From: Sedimentisphaerales bacterium
GTDB taxonomy: Bacteria; Planctomycetota; Phycisphaerae; Sedimentisphaerales; SM23-30
Direction of reading: 5' to 3'
DNA length: 64,000 bases
NCBI GenBank assembly: GCA_016928435.1
Contig: JAFGKT010000011.1
Span: forward strand, 1-64,000
This document shows, in pieces, positions 6,200-14,176 of the stretch. The notes beneath the pieces were generated by a model that was given only the letters and a program-made list of their open reading frames with translations, searched no databases and was not told the origin of the DNA. Each line of letters starts with the position of its first letter. The stretch's first letter is position 1. The translations under genes were made by a program, and so were the position numbers.

Positions 6200-9121
6200 T
6201 TAGCTAAGGGCATCAAGATTGTTTTGAACGCTGGCCAGTTGCTCTTGGAGTTGTTGGGCTTTGTCGCGTTGGACTTGTACTACCTCGGGTTTGGCGCGGG
6301 TGACGAAGTTTTCGTTGGCGAGTTTGGCTTGGACGGACTGGAGTTGTTTTTCGAGGTCTTGCTTTTGCTGGGTTAGGCGGTCGCGTTCGGCTTGGGGGTC
6401 GATAACGCCATGGATGTAGATTTCCAGTTCATCGCTGACGGCTACGGCGGCATCATCGGGCTTGACGGTGTCGGGGGCGGCGGTGAAGGCTTCTAGGGAG
6501 GTGATGTCGTTAATGAGTTGAGCTTGGTTGTTGAGCAGGTCGCAGAGGGCGGGGGCGGCTTTGACGGATACGGTGAGGGGTTGGCGCGGGGCGATTTGGT
6601 AGCGGGTGCGGGTGTCGCGAACGAGACGGATGACGGACTGGATGAGGTTCATTTGGTTTTCGATTTCGGGGTTGACGAGGGAGTCAGCAGCGGCGGGCCA
6701 CGGAGCCGAGGCGATGCAGTCAGCGGTGCCTAGGGTTAACAGGTTGGGCAGGTCGCGGTTGGGGCAGAGTTGGTTTAGGTTTTGGTAGATGCCTTCGGTG
6801 ATAAAGGGCAGGAATGGATGGAGCAGTCGCAGGGAGGCATCGAGGACGGCGGCGAGGACATACTGAGCAACGGGTTTGCGGGCATCGTCACGCATACGAG
6901 GTTTGACGAGTTCTAGGTACCAGTCGCAGAGTTCGTTCCAGAAGAAGCGGTAGAGTTGGTTGATTGGATCGCTGAAGCGGAACTCTTCGAGCTGTTGGGT
7001 GACTTCGCTGATGGTGGCGGCTAGGCGTGCGAGGATCCATTTATCTTCGAGGGTGAGATCTTCGAGCGATGGCGGATCGGCGGGGAAGTCGGCGAGGTTG
7101 GCAAGAGCGAAGCGGGATGCGTTCCAGAGTTTGTTGCAGAAGTTTCGGCCTATATCGAACTTGGGTGAGGTGTTGACGGTTCGGCCGTCGGGCAGCTTCA
7201 TAGGCTCAACGGGCATACGAACATCTTGGGTTTGAGTGGTCATGGAAGCGAGGGTGAAGCGCATGGCGTCGCAGCCGTGGCTGTCGATGACGACGAGGGG
7301 GTCGATGCCGTTGCCTAGGCTCTTGGACATTTTGCGTCCTTGGCCGTCCTGGATCATGGCGTGGATGAAGACGTCAGCGAAGGGAATGTCGCCCATGCAG
7401 TATTGGCCCATCATGACCATACGCGAAACCCAAAGGGTGATGATTTCGCGGGCGGTGCAGAGGACGTCGCCGGGGTAGAAGGATTTTAGCTCGGGAGTTT
7501 CTTCGGGCCAACCCATGGTGGAGAAGGGCCAGAGGGCCGAGCTGAACCAGGTGTCGAGAACGTCGGGATCTTGCTGCCAACCTTCGTCGATCATAGCTTT
7601 TTCGAGTTCTTCAAAACCGGGCTTAACGCAGGCGTAAGTTACGGGGCCTTGGTCGGTTTCGCCTTGGACGCTGAAGGTGCCGTACTCGCAGCGGTTTTCG
7701 TGTTTGCCGGGCTTGGACCAGACGGGTATTTGGTGCCCCCACCAGAGTTGGCGGGAGATGGGCCAATCGCGGAGGTTTTCTAGCCAGGTTTGGTAATTGT
7801 TGGCGTAACGATCGGGGGTGAATTTTAGGCGGTTGTCGAGCAGCGGTTTTAGCGCCAGGCCTGCCAGGCTGTTGGCGGGTACGTCGGTATCGGGGAGAAG
7901 GTCGGAGCCGAACTTTTCTGCTAGGTGGGGGATGGGTTTTTTGACAGCGATGTACCATTGGTCGGAGAGGTAAGGTTCGATGGGGACGTGGGATCGGTAG
8001 CTGTGGCCTACTTCGTGGGCGTAATCGCGAACGTCTTCGAGGAGTTTTTCGTTGCGGAACCAATTGACGATGGCTTCGCGGGCTTCGAAGCGGTCCATGC
8101 CTACAAGGTTTTGGGCTTCGGGGGTGGTGCAGTCTTCCCAGCCGTGTTTGTCGCTGATGGAGCCGTCGGGCGCCATGATGTTGATGACGGGCAGATCGTG
8201 ACGGAGGCCTATGGCCCAGTCGTTGGTATCGTGAGCGGGGGTGACTTTTAGGAAGCCGGTGGAGAATTTCGCTTTTTCGTCATCGGACTCAGGATCGGGC
8301 AGAACGACATGGTCGTCGGCGACGATGGGGATTAGACGGTCGACGATGGGCAGTCGGACGTTTTGGCCGACGAGGGCATCGGCGCGCGGGTCGCGTGGGC
8401 TGATGGCAACAGCGGTATCGCCGAGCATGGTTTCAGGGCGGGTGGTGGCGACGGTGACATGTTCGATTTTTTGGCCGTTGTATTCGACGGGTTTTTCGAG
8501 AGGGTATTGCAGATACCAGAAATGCCCGTCAATGGTTTCGTGTTCGACTTCGTCGTCGGCGAGTACGGTTTGGGTAGCAGGGTCCCAGTTGACGAGTCGT
8601 TTGCCGCGGTAGATTAGGCCGTCCTGGAAGAGTTTGAAGAAGGTGGCACGCACGGCTTTAGCACAGACGTCGTCCATGGTAAAACGAGTGCGTTCCCAAT
8701 CGCAGGAACAGCCCATGCGTTGTAGTTGTTCGATGATGCGGGCTTCGTATTCATCTTTCCATTGCTGGACCCGGCCGACAAATTCTTCGCGTTGGAAGTC
8801 GGTTCGTTTTTTGCCTTCCTCAGCGAGTATGCGTTTTTCGACGACGGTTTGGGTGGCGATCCCAGCATGGTCGGTGCCGGGCATCCAAAGGGTGTTACGC
8901 TGCTGCATGCGACGCCAACGGATGAGGATGTCTTGCAGCGTGTTGTTGAGGGCATGGCCGAGGTGGAGCGGAGCGGTGACGTTGGGCGGGGGGATGACGA
9001 TGGTGTAGGCGGGGGCGGAGTTAGCGGGGTCAGGGTGGAAGGCTTGGCTCTGCTGCCAGATTTTGTAGGCTTGTGATTCGACTTGTTGGGGCTCGTAGAT
9101 TTTGGAGAGTTCTTGGCTCAT
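6200..9121 (-). CDS. valS: valyl-tRNA synthetase
   Basis: This 973-aa cytoplasmic class I aminoacyl-tRNA synthetase charges tRNA-Val. The HIGH-type signature is HLGH at residues 53-56 (PPNVTAPLHLGH). The editing (CP1) domain covers about 220-350 (TTRPETMLGDTAVAI, GFLKVTPAHDTNDW). DTWFSSALWPFSTMGWP is at about 523-539 and KMSKS is at 597-601. The anticodon-binding domain follows. The last 70 residues are the leucine/glutamine-rich coiled-coil arm typical of ValRS (ERDRLTQQKQDLEKQL). It is full length for the family. A separate promoter lies at 9194-9221. Confidence 0.97.
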   Translation of the reverse strand: MSQELSKIYEPQQVESQAYKIWQQSQAFHPDPANSAPAYTIVIPPPNVTAPLHLGHALNNTLQDILIRWRRMQQRNTLWMPGTDHAGIATQTVVEKRILAEEGKKRTDFQREEFVGRVQQWKDEYEARIIEQLQRMGCSCDWERTRFTMDDVCAKAVRATFFKLFQDGLIYRGKRLVNWDPATQTVLADDEVEHETIDGHFWYLQYPLEKPVEYNGQKIEHVTVATTRPETMLGDTAVAISPRDPRADALVGQNVRLPIVDRLIPIVADDHVVLPDPESDDEKAKFSTGFLKVTPAHDTNDWAIGLRHDLPVINIMAPDGSISDKHGWEDCTTPEAQNLVGMDRFEAREAIVNWFRNEKLLEDVRDYAHEVGHSYRSHVPIEPYLSDQWYIAVKKPIPHLAEKFGSDLLPDTDVPANSLAGLALKPLLDNRLKFTPDRYANNYQTWLENLRDWPISRQLWWGHQIPVWSKPGKHENRCEYGTFSVQGETDQGPVTYACVKPGFEELEKAMIDEGWQQDPDVLDTWFSSALWPFSTMGWPEETPELKSFYPGDVLCTAREIITLWVSRMVMMGQYCMGDIPFADVFIHAMIQDGQGRKMSKSLGNGIDPLVVIDSHGCDAMRFTLASMTTQTQDVRMPVEPMKLPDGRTVNTSPKFDIGRNFCNKLWNASRFALANLADFPADPPSLEDLTLEDKWILARLAATISEVTQQLEEFRFSDPINQLYRFFWNELCDWYLELVKPRMRDDARKPVAQYVLAAVLDASLRLLHPFLPFITEGIYQNLNQLCPNRDLPNLLTLGTADCIASAPWPAAADSLVNPEIENQMNLIQSVIRLVRDTRTRYQIAPRQPLTVSVKAAPALCDLLNNQAQLINDITSLEAFTAAPDTVKPDDAAVAVSDELEIYIHGVIDPQAERDRLTQQKQDLEKQLQSVQAKLANENFVTRAKPEVVQVQRDKAQQLQEQLASVQNNLDALS

Positions 9122-9193
9122 GACGGATACATATTCCTAAAGGCAATTCGGGACGGGGTTTAGCCGATTAATTGGTAAAAAACGTAAGGTTTG

Positions 9194-9221
9194 ATTATAG
9201 CTTTTGGGGTTGTGGTGTCAA
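9194..9221 (-). promoter_or_regulatory. sigma-70 promoter for valS
   Basis: On the minus strand there is a perfect TTGACA, a 16-base spacer and a perfect TATAAT. This places the start of transcription about 70 bases before the valS ATG. Confidence 0.75.
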
Positions 9222-9244
9222 GGTAAAGGGTTTTGTGGGCGCAT

Positions 9245-9293
9245 AGGACAGCCCCGATAGTCGGTAGCGAACCGGCTACGGGGCTTAGGTCCT
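9245..9293. terminator. strong stem-loop between the PEP-CTERM gene and valS
   Basis: Outer arms AGGAC (9245-9249) and GTCCT (9289-9293) enclose a 7-bp AGCCCCG/CGGGGCT stem (9250-9256 with 9279-9285), with further CGGT/ACCG pairing inside. It lies 86 bases after the leftward PEP-CTERM gene and just upstream of the valS promoter. There is no T-run, so it could be a factor-assisted terminator or an RNA-stabilising end. Confidence 0.45.
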
Positions 9294-9378
9294 GACCGTC
9301 ATAAGAGAGCAGACGGCTGTTGGTGTTTATTGTTGTTTCACCTTATAAGGTGTCTACGTTTTTTTGGGCGTTAGTTTC

Positions 9379-10305
9379 TTAGAGGAGTTTACGGTTACGG
9401 AGTAAGCCGAAGAATCCTCCGATAGCTAACAGTCCGACGGTTGCCGGTTCGGGCACTTCTTCACTAGGCAGTGGTTGATCCGGACCAAACTTGACTTCGG
9501 CGCCGGTACCGTTACCCAGGGTTGTGAGGTTGCTGATGAATCGAGTGCGAACGTCAAATTCGGTGCCGACCCAGCCATATATAGGATAGGTGAAGGACAC
9601 TTCGTCGAAGTAAACTTTGTAGGTGTCTTCGGTTTCCTCGATGGCGCTTATATGCAGGGTTGAGATATTACCGGTGGTGTACACATAAGGGGCACCGTTG
9701 AACAGGCCCATTAGGTTGACGGTTCCGGTGAACATGGTCTGGGGAGCATAAGCGCCGCCCTCGACCCAATGCCGGGTAACATCAACACTAAATGATGCTG
9801 AAAGACCTTTGTATCCATCAGGTGAATCGGGGTTTTTGGTAATCGATAGAAAACCATCGAGAACGAGATTACGGGTACCATAGGTTAGCCATCCTTTGGG
9901 CAATCCGGTTTCGGCTTGGGTGAATACCATTCTAGTGGTTTCATAAGCCAAGGCGCTCACGGTGTGGCCGACGGTTCCACCGACAGGGCTGGTAGCCCAG
10001 ATGTGCTGGCTGACAACGCCCCATCCGGCGCTGGAACCACTGTAAGCTTGTGATCCGAGGTAATTATCGGTTACGCTGCGATGGTCGGGCTGGCCTGGAT
10101 CGCCATATATCCAGGTGGGCACCAAGTTGGGAATGGGTACACCATTACGGGAGATAGCGCCGGTCATGTGGCCATCTTCGGGATTTAGATTGGTGATGGT
10201 GTATGCCTGAGCTGGGACACCGAGGACCAATAAGGTGAGCACCGCCACCACGGTCAGAACTAACCGACCAACAACATTTTCTCGTACATTTTGACTCTTT
10301 GTCAT
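9379..10305 (-). CDS. PEP-CTERM sorted exported protein
   Basis: The 308-aa protein has a signal peptide (residues about 14-34, LVLTVVAVLTLLVLGVPAQA). A beta-rich body without recognisable catalytic motifs follows. The C-terminal sorting signal is VPEPATVGLLAIGGFFGLLRNRK: the PEP motif, a transmembrane helix, then Arg/Lys. Such proteins are processed by an exosortase and delivered to the surface or exopolysaccharide. No exosortase gene is in this window. AAGGAGAG precedes the ATG closely. A long leader of possible regulatory function lies upstream. Confidence 0.85.
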   Translation of the reverse strand: MTKSQNVRENVVGRLVLTVVAVLTLLVLGVPAQAYTITNLNPEDGHMTGAISRNGVPIPNLVPTWIYGDPGQPDHRSVTDNYLGSQAYSGSSAGWGVVSQHIWATSPVGGTVGHTVSALAYETTRMVFTQAETGLPKGWLTYGTRNLVLDGFLSITKNPDSPDGYKGLSASFSVDVTRHWVEGGAYAPQTMFTGTVNLMGLFNGAPYVYTTGNISTLHISAIEETEDTYKVYFDEVSFTYPIYGWVGTEFDVRTRFISNLTTLGNGTGAEVKFGPDQPLPSEEVPEPATVGLLAIGGFFGLLRNRKLL

Positions 10306-11007
10306 GTCAATCTCTCCTTGTGCGTATAGACCGGTTTGGTCACGCAGAATTGGGTTGGTAAGTCAGGCGGGCGTGTCCGGGCGCAAAGGTTCCGCACAAT
10401 ACGTAGTGCGGCATTCGCGCAAAGACACCAATGCCAAATGTAGCGACAGCTTTGAGGACTCTCTCTCTCTCAGAACTGAGCTACCCCCTAACGACCAACA
10501 ACTTCTCTCTCTAAATTCTACTATACTGCTTACGCAGCAGTTTCTCTTTCACTGTTTAATTATATCGCAATGGGCATGCCAAAGGTAAATATTTTTTTGC
10601 GGGATGAGGTTGTGGCACTGTTAGGTTGTTGTTTTAAAAGGATTTATGTGTTTTTTTGGTTAGAATATTGGGCGATTTTGAGGAGATATCTATTCGGGCG
10701 TGTTGCCTTGACGCAACTCCGATAATCAGGTTATTTTGCGTAAGTATTTGTTTTACTTGAGTTTGTGTGCGAAATCGGGTATGCTGTTTTGTGGGTACAC
10801 TGGTCGGTTTTGATGTGTTTTTCAGTCATCGTAGGCGGCATTATTAAGGTTTTGGGCGTTTTTTCGTGGTGCCCATGGCTGGTTATGTTTTGCGTTATTG
10901 AGTTTTGGCGCTTTTTCTTGCATTTACGGTGATTCTGCGAGACACTTACGGTTTTTAGCAAGGTCATCAAGAGTTCTTTAGCTGCGGGCAACACCGCTGC
11001 ATATTTT
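10306..11007. other. 702-base divergent intergenic region
   Basis: It lies between the leftward PEP-CTERM gene and the rightward kinase-like gene. It holds a hairpin (CCGCAC 10392-10397 with GTGCGG 10406-10411) flanked by two direct copies of GCGCAAAG (10381-10388 and 10417-10424). A CT-repeat run is at about 10457-10472. Beyond 10590 the sequence is T-rich and unstructured. I see no convincing gene; the short ORFs here look accidental. Confidence 0.5.
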
Positions 11008-11838
11008 ATGAGTCGTTATTTAGGACAACAATTTTGGGCTGCGGGACGATCTGGTCTGCCCGAGGCATTCATTTTAGACGGCGTTGAATACCGGTTGAAA
11101 CGGGATTTCAAGCATGATTTTTTTGCAGCTACGGCGGTCTATGAGCCGGTCTTGCAGGGGGTGGGTGTTGACGCTGTGCCTTTGGTATTGAAGCTGTCGC
11201 GCGTGGGTGATTTTCTAGGTATACCTTTGACATGGTTGGGCAGGTTTTTGCGTGACCGTGAATACACGATATTGCGTCATCTTCAGGGGGTCGAAGGGGT
11301 GGCTCGGCTGGTTGGTGTTTATGGTGAGACGGGTATGCTTTATGAATACGTAGAGGGAGTTAGCTTGGACGAAAGTCCGGAGATACCGGACGGTTTTTTT
11401 GGACAACTAGCTGAATTACTGGATCGGATTCACGCTCGTAACGTGGCTTATATGGATATGAACAAGCGGGGTAATATATTGTTACGTCCGGACGGTAGTC
11501 CTTTGATGATAGATTTTCAGATATCATGCCATGTGCCGGAGCGGCCTTGGGTTGGTTCGCGTCGTTTTTGGCGTTATTTGTGGCGACGTTTGGTGGCAGA
11601 GGACACTTACCATTTGTTGAAGCACAAGCGTCGTTTTCGGCCTGACCTTATGGATGAGTCGGAGATGTCAGCTTCGCGTCGAGTGAGTATTTTTATTGAG
11701 CTGCATCGCATATTCACGGCTCCTTTGAGATTTATTCGTCGGAAATGCATGAGCTTTTTAGGGCGTACTAAGGTTTTGCAGACGGATTCGTCGCATAATC
11801 GCAGTCCGGAGAATGATCCTACGCGTTGGGCGAGTTAG
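11008..11838 (+). CDS. protein-kinase-fold phosphotransferase (RIO/lipid-A kinase-like)
   Basis: The 276-aa protein has the core of the eukaryotic-type kinase fold. There is a candidate ATP-binding Lys62 (VLKLSR), a helix-C Glu85 (DREYTILRHL), a catalytic loop YMDMNKRGNI with Asp150 and Asn156, and a metal-binding IDFQ at 168-171 in place of DFG. HARN before the catalytic loop resembles bacterial LPS/Kdo kinases and RIO-like enzymes. It is cytoplasmic and the substrate is unknown. The Arg-rich C-terminus (residues 185-250) may contact membranes. It begins 58 bases upstream of pdxB and is probably co-transcribed with it. Confidence 0.65.
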   Translation: MSRYLGQQFWAAGRSGLPEAFILDGVEYRLKRDFKHDFFAATAVYEPVLQGVGVDAVPLVLKLSRVGDFLGIPLTWLGRFLRDREYTILRHLQGVEGVARLVGVYGETGMLYEYVEGVSLDESPEIPDGFFGQLAELLDRIHARNVAYMDMNKRGNILLRPDGSPLMIDFQISCHVPERPWVGSRRFWRYLWRRLVAEDTYHLLKHKRRFRPDLMDESEMSASRRVSIFIELHRIFTAPLRFIRRKCMSFLGRTKVLQTDSSHNRSPENDPTRWAS

Positions 11839-11896
11839 AGTTGTTCTTGTGTGGTTCACTTGTAGTAGTTAGTTTGGCTTAGGTGAAGGTGGGCAG

Positions 11897-13042
11897 ATGA
11901 AGATATTAGCGGATGAGAATATTCCGTATGTTGAGGAAGTATTCGGCAGTTTAGGTGAAGTTCGTTGCTGTGCGGGGCGGAATATCGGTAACGAGGACAT
12001 TGAGGACGCGGAGATTCTTCTGGTTCGTTCGGTGACTCCGGTTGGTCCGGGTTTGTTGGACGGGACGATGGTTCGTTTTGTGGGCACAGCGACGATTGGA
12101 ACGGACCATATTGACACGGATTATTTGGCGGATCGTGGGGTAGCGTTCGCGAGCGCAGCGGGTTCGAACTCGAATTCGGTGGCAGAATATGTGATTACGT
12201 CATTGCTGACGATGGCGAAGCAATATGAGTGGCAGTTGGCGGGCCGGACGATTGGGATTGTGGGTGTGGGTAACATCGGGAGCAAGGTAGCGCAAAAGGC
12301 TTTTGCGCTGGGGATGCAGCCGGTGCTTAACGATCCGCCTCGGGCGCGGAAGGAACCGAAAAAGCATTTTGTGTCTTTGGAAGAAGCGTTGCATTGCGAT
12401 ATAATAACGTTTCATGTTCCTTTGACGCGCGGAGGTGAAGACGCGACATATCATTTGCTGAACGAAGATCGTTTGCGAACGATCCGTCCGGGCGCGGTTG
12501 TGATAAACAGTTCGCGTGGTTCGGTGGTTGACAACGCGGCGTTGAAGAAATGTTTGCAGGAAGAGTATTTGGGGCCTGTAGTTTTGGATGTTTGGGAAGG
12601 CGAGCCGGAGATTGACTTGGAGTTGCTGAATCTGGTTGAGATCGGTACGCCTCACATTGCGGGTTACAGTCTGGATGGTAAGGTCAATGGCACTATGATG
12701 CTGTACGAAGCGGTGTGTAAGCTGTGGGGGTGTGATGCGCAGGTGACGGCTAAGGATTTGCTGCCGGATCCTCCGGTGGGAAACATAGAGTTGGACGTTG
12801 CGGAGGATAACGATCAGGCATTGATTGCTCGGGCGATGACTTCGATTTATGACATAATGCGCGATGACGCGTCTTTGCGCGGTTTGGCGGATCAGGAAGA
12901 AAAGAAACGAGGCAGTCATTTTGATTTGCTGCGGAAACAATACCCGGTACGCCGTGAGTCGCACAATACGAAAGTGATTGTGAACGGGGTATCGGTGGCA
13001 TTGGAGACGGTCCTGAAGGAGTTGGGTTTTCAGGTGGTTTGA
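11897..13042 (+). CDS. pdxB: erythronate-4-phosphate dehydrogenase
   Basis: This 381-aa D-2-hydroxyacid dehydrogenase oxidises 4-phosphoerythronate in the pyridoxal 5'-phosphate pathway. It opens with MKILADENIPYVEEVFG, diagnostic of PdxB. It has the NAD-binding IGIVGVGNIGSKVA motif (about residues 117-130) and the catalytic Arg (NSSRGSVVD), Glu (WEGEPEIDLELL) and His (TPHIAGYSLDGK). The C-terminal domain covers about 285-381. Its length matches E. coli PdxB. A GGTGGGCAG stretch precedes the ATG. The following gene starts 28 bases after its stop. Confidence 0.9.
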   Translation: MKILADENIPYVEEVFGSLGEVRCCAGRNIGNEDIEDAEILLVRSVTPVGPGLLDGTMVRFVGTATIGTDHIDTDYLADRGVAFASAAGSNSNSVAEYVITSLLTMAKQYEWQLAGRTIGIVGVGNIGSKVAQKAFALGMQPVLNDPPRARKEPKKHFVSLEEALHCDIITFHVPLTRGGEDATYHLLNEDRLRTIRPGAVVINSSRGSVVDNAALKKCLQEEYLGPVVLDVWEGEPEIDLELLNLVEIGTPHIAGYSLDGKVNGTMMLYEAVCKLWGCDAQVTAKDLLPDPPVGNIELDVAEDNDQALIARAMTSIYDIMRDDASLRGLADQEEKKRGSHFDLLRKQYPVRRESHNTKVIVNGVSVALETVLKELGFQVV

Positions 13043-13069
13043 GGATGACTCGGGGGCAGAAGTTACAAT

Positions 13070-14125
13070 ATGAAAGAAGGGTACGACAGCGACGAACGGG
13101 CGGGCAAGGCTGGTCAGGTTGCGGCGCCGGTTGGAGAGGGTTTGCGCGATGGGGGCGACGCGGAGCGGGTGCGGCTGGGTCGGATGGTTGATACTTGGTT
13201 CGAGCGAGATTGCCTGCGAGAGATTTTGCGGGTTGAATCGAATGACGTTGAGCATTGGGGGTTGAGATGGTTAGCCAAGGCGGGCAAACGTTATCGTCCT
13301 TTGTTGACGGCAGGGGTGTACGAAGCGTTGACGAAGGGTAGCGATGAAGGGTTGTGCGGGGCGCGTGACTTGGCGGTGGCGGTGGAGTGTTTTCATAAAG
13401 CGTCGCTGATCCATGACGATATCGAAGACGCTGACGATGTACGTTACGGCGATAAGACGCTGGGCTGTGAGATAGGGACGGCTCGTGCGTTGAATGTGGG
13501 GGATTGGCTGTTGGGTAAGGGATATGAATTACTGGGGAGTTGGGGCGGCAGCGATGAACAGAAAGCTTATTTGCTGCGGGTAGCGGCCCAATGCCATTGT
13601 CAACTTTGTGCGGGACAGGGTCAAGAGTTGGCTTGGCGGGGCGGCAACAAGGCTTTGACGGTTGCGCGGGTGTTGGAGGTTTTTCGTGACAAGACATCTC
13701 CGGCATTTAGGGTGGCGTTGCAGGCGGGCGCGGCAGCGGGTCAGGCGGATGAAGGGGTGTTGCGGTTGTTGGATGATTACAGTGAGGTTTTGGGAATCGC
13801 TTATCAGATTCGTGACGACATAGAAGATAGTTGGGTGACGGGCGAAGGGGATTTGCATTGCGATCGGCCTTCGTTGGTTCTGGCGATGGTGGAGGAATAC
13901 GGTTCGGAGTCGCAAAAGCGAGCGTTGGATGGTTGGCTGCGCGGGGGTGGGCAGAATGGCAAGACGGAGGCCATAGACGCGATATTGGCGGACGTGAAAA
14001 TAAGGGCCAAGGCGGATGAGTTGTTGGATTATTATCGTGGGCGGGCGTTGGAGTGTTTGGCGAAGTTGCCGGTCGGTGAGCTGGAGCGGACGTTGGGCGC
14101 GATAAATGGATTTATATTGGATTAG
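13070..14125 (+). CDS. polyprenyl (isoprenyl) diphosphate synthase
   Basis: The 351-aa trans-prenyltransferase has GKRYRP, the first aspartate-rich motif LIHDDIEDADD, and the second QIRDDIEDSW. Gly-Ala substitutions in the middle helices are normal for the family. It condenses isopentenyl diphosphate with allylic diphosphates. Residues just before the first motif (VECFHKASLIHDD) include bulky Phe and His, but chain length cannot be set reliably from this. The first 35 residues are a polar, probably disordered extension. It sits in a row with pdxB and the 14177 lipoprotein. Confidence 0.85.
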   Translation: MKEGYDSDERAGKAGQVAAPVGEGLRDGGDAERVRLGRMVDTWFERDCLREILRVESNDVEHWGLRWLAKAGKRYRPLLTAGVYEALTKGSDEGLCGARDLAVAVECFHKASLIHDDIEDADDVRYGDKTLGCEIGTARALNVGDWLLGKGYELLGSWGGSDEQKAYLLRVAAQCHCQLCAGQGQELAWRGGNKALTVARVLEVFRDKTSPAFRVALQAGAAAGQADEGVLRLLDDYSEVLGIAYQIRDDIEDSWVTGEGDLHCDRPSLVLAMVEEYGSESQKRALDGWLRGGGQNGKTEAIDAILADVKIRAKADELLDYYRGRALECLAKLPVGELERTLGAINGFILD

Positions 14126-14176
14126 AGTTTTTGGGTGGAAGTGAAAAGGACTTGATAAGACCGGATTGGAATTGTT

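Noticed and set aside
10306-10480. PEP-CTERM leader considered as a cyclic-di-GMP riboswitch
   Set aside because: GCGCAAAG words recall part of the class I core, but they are on the strand opposite to the leftward gene and the remaining conserved parts are missing.
12200-13706. two long minus-strand frames over pdxB and the prenyl synthase gene
   Set aside because: They overlap two well-supported genes and are Pro/Arg/His-rich without a ribosome site.
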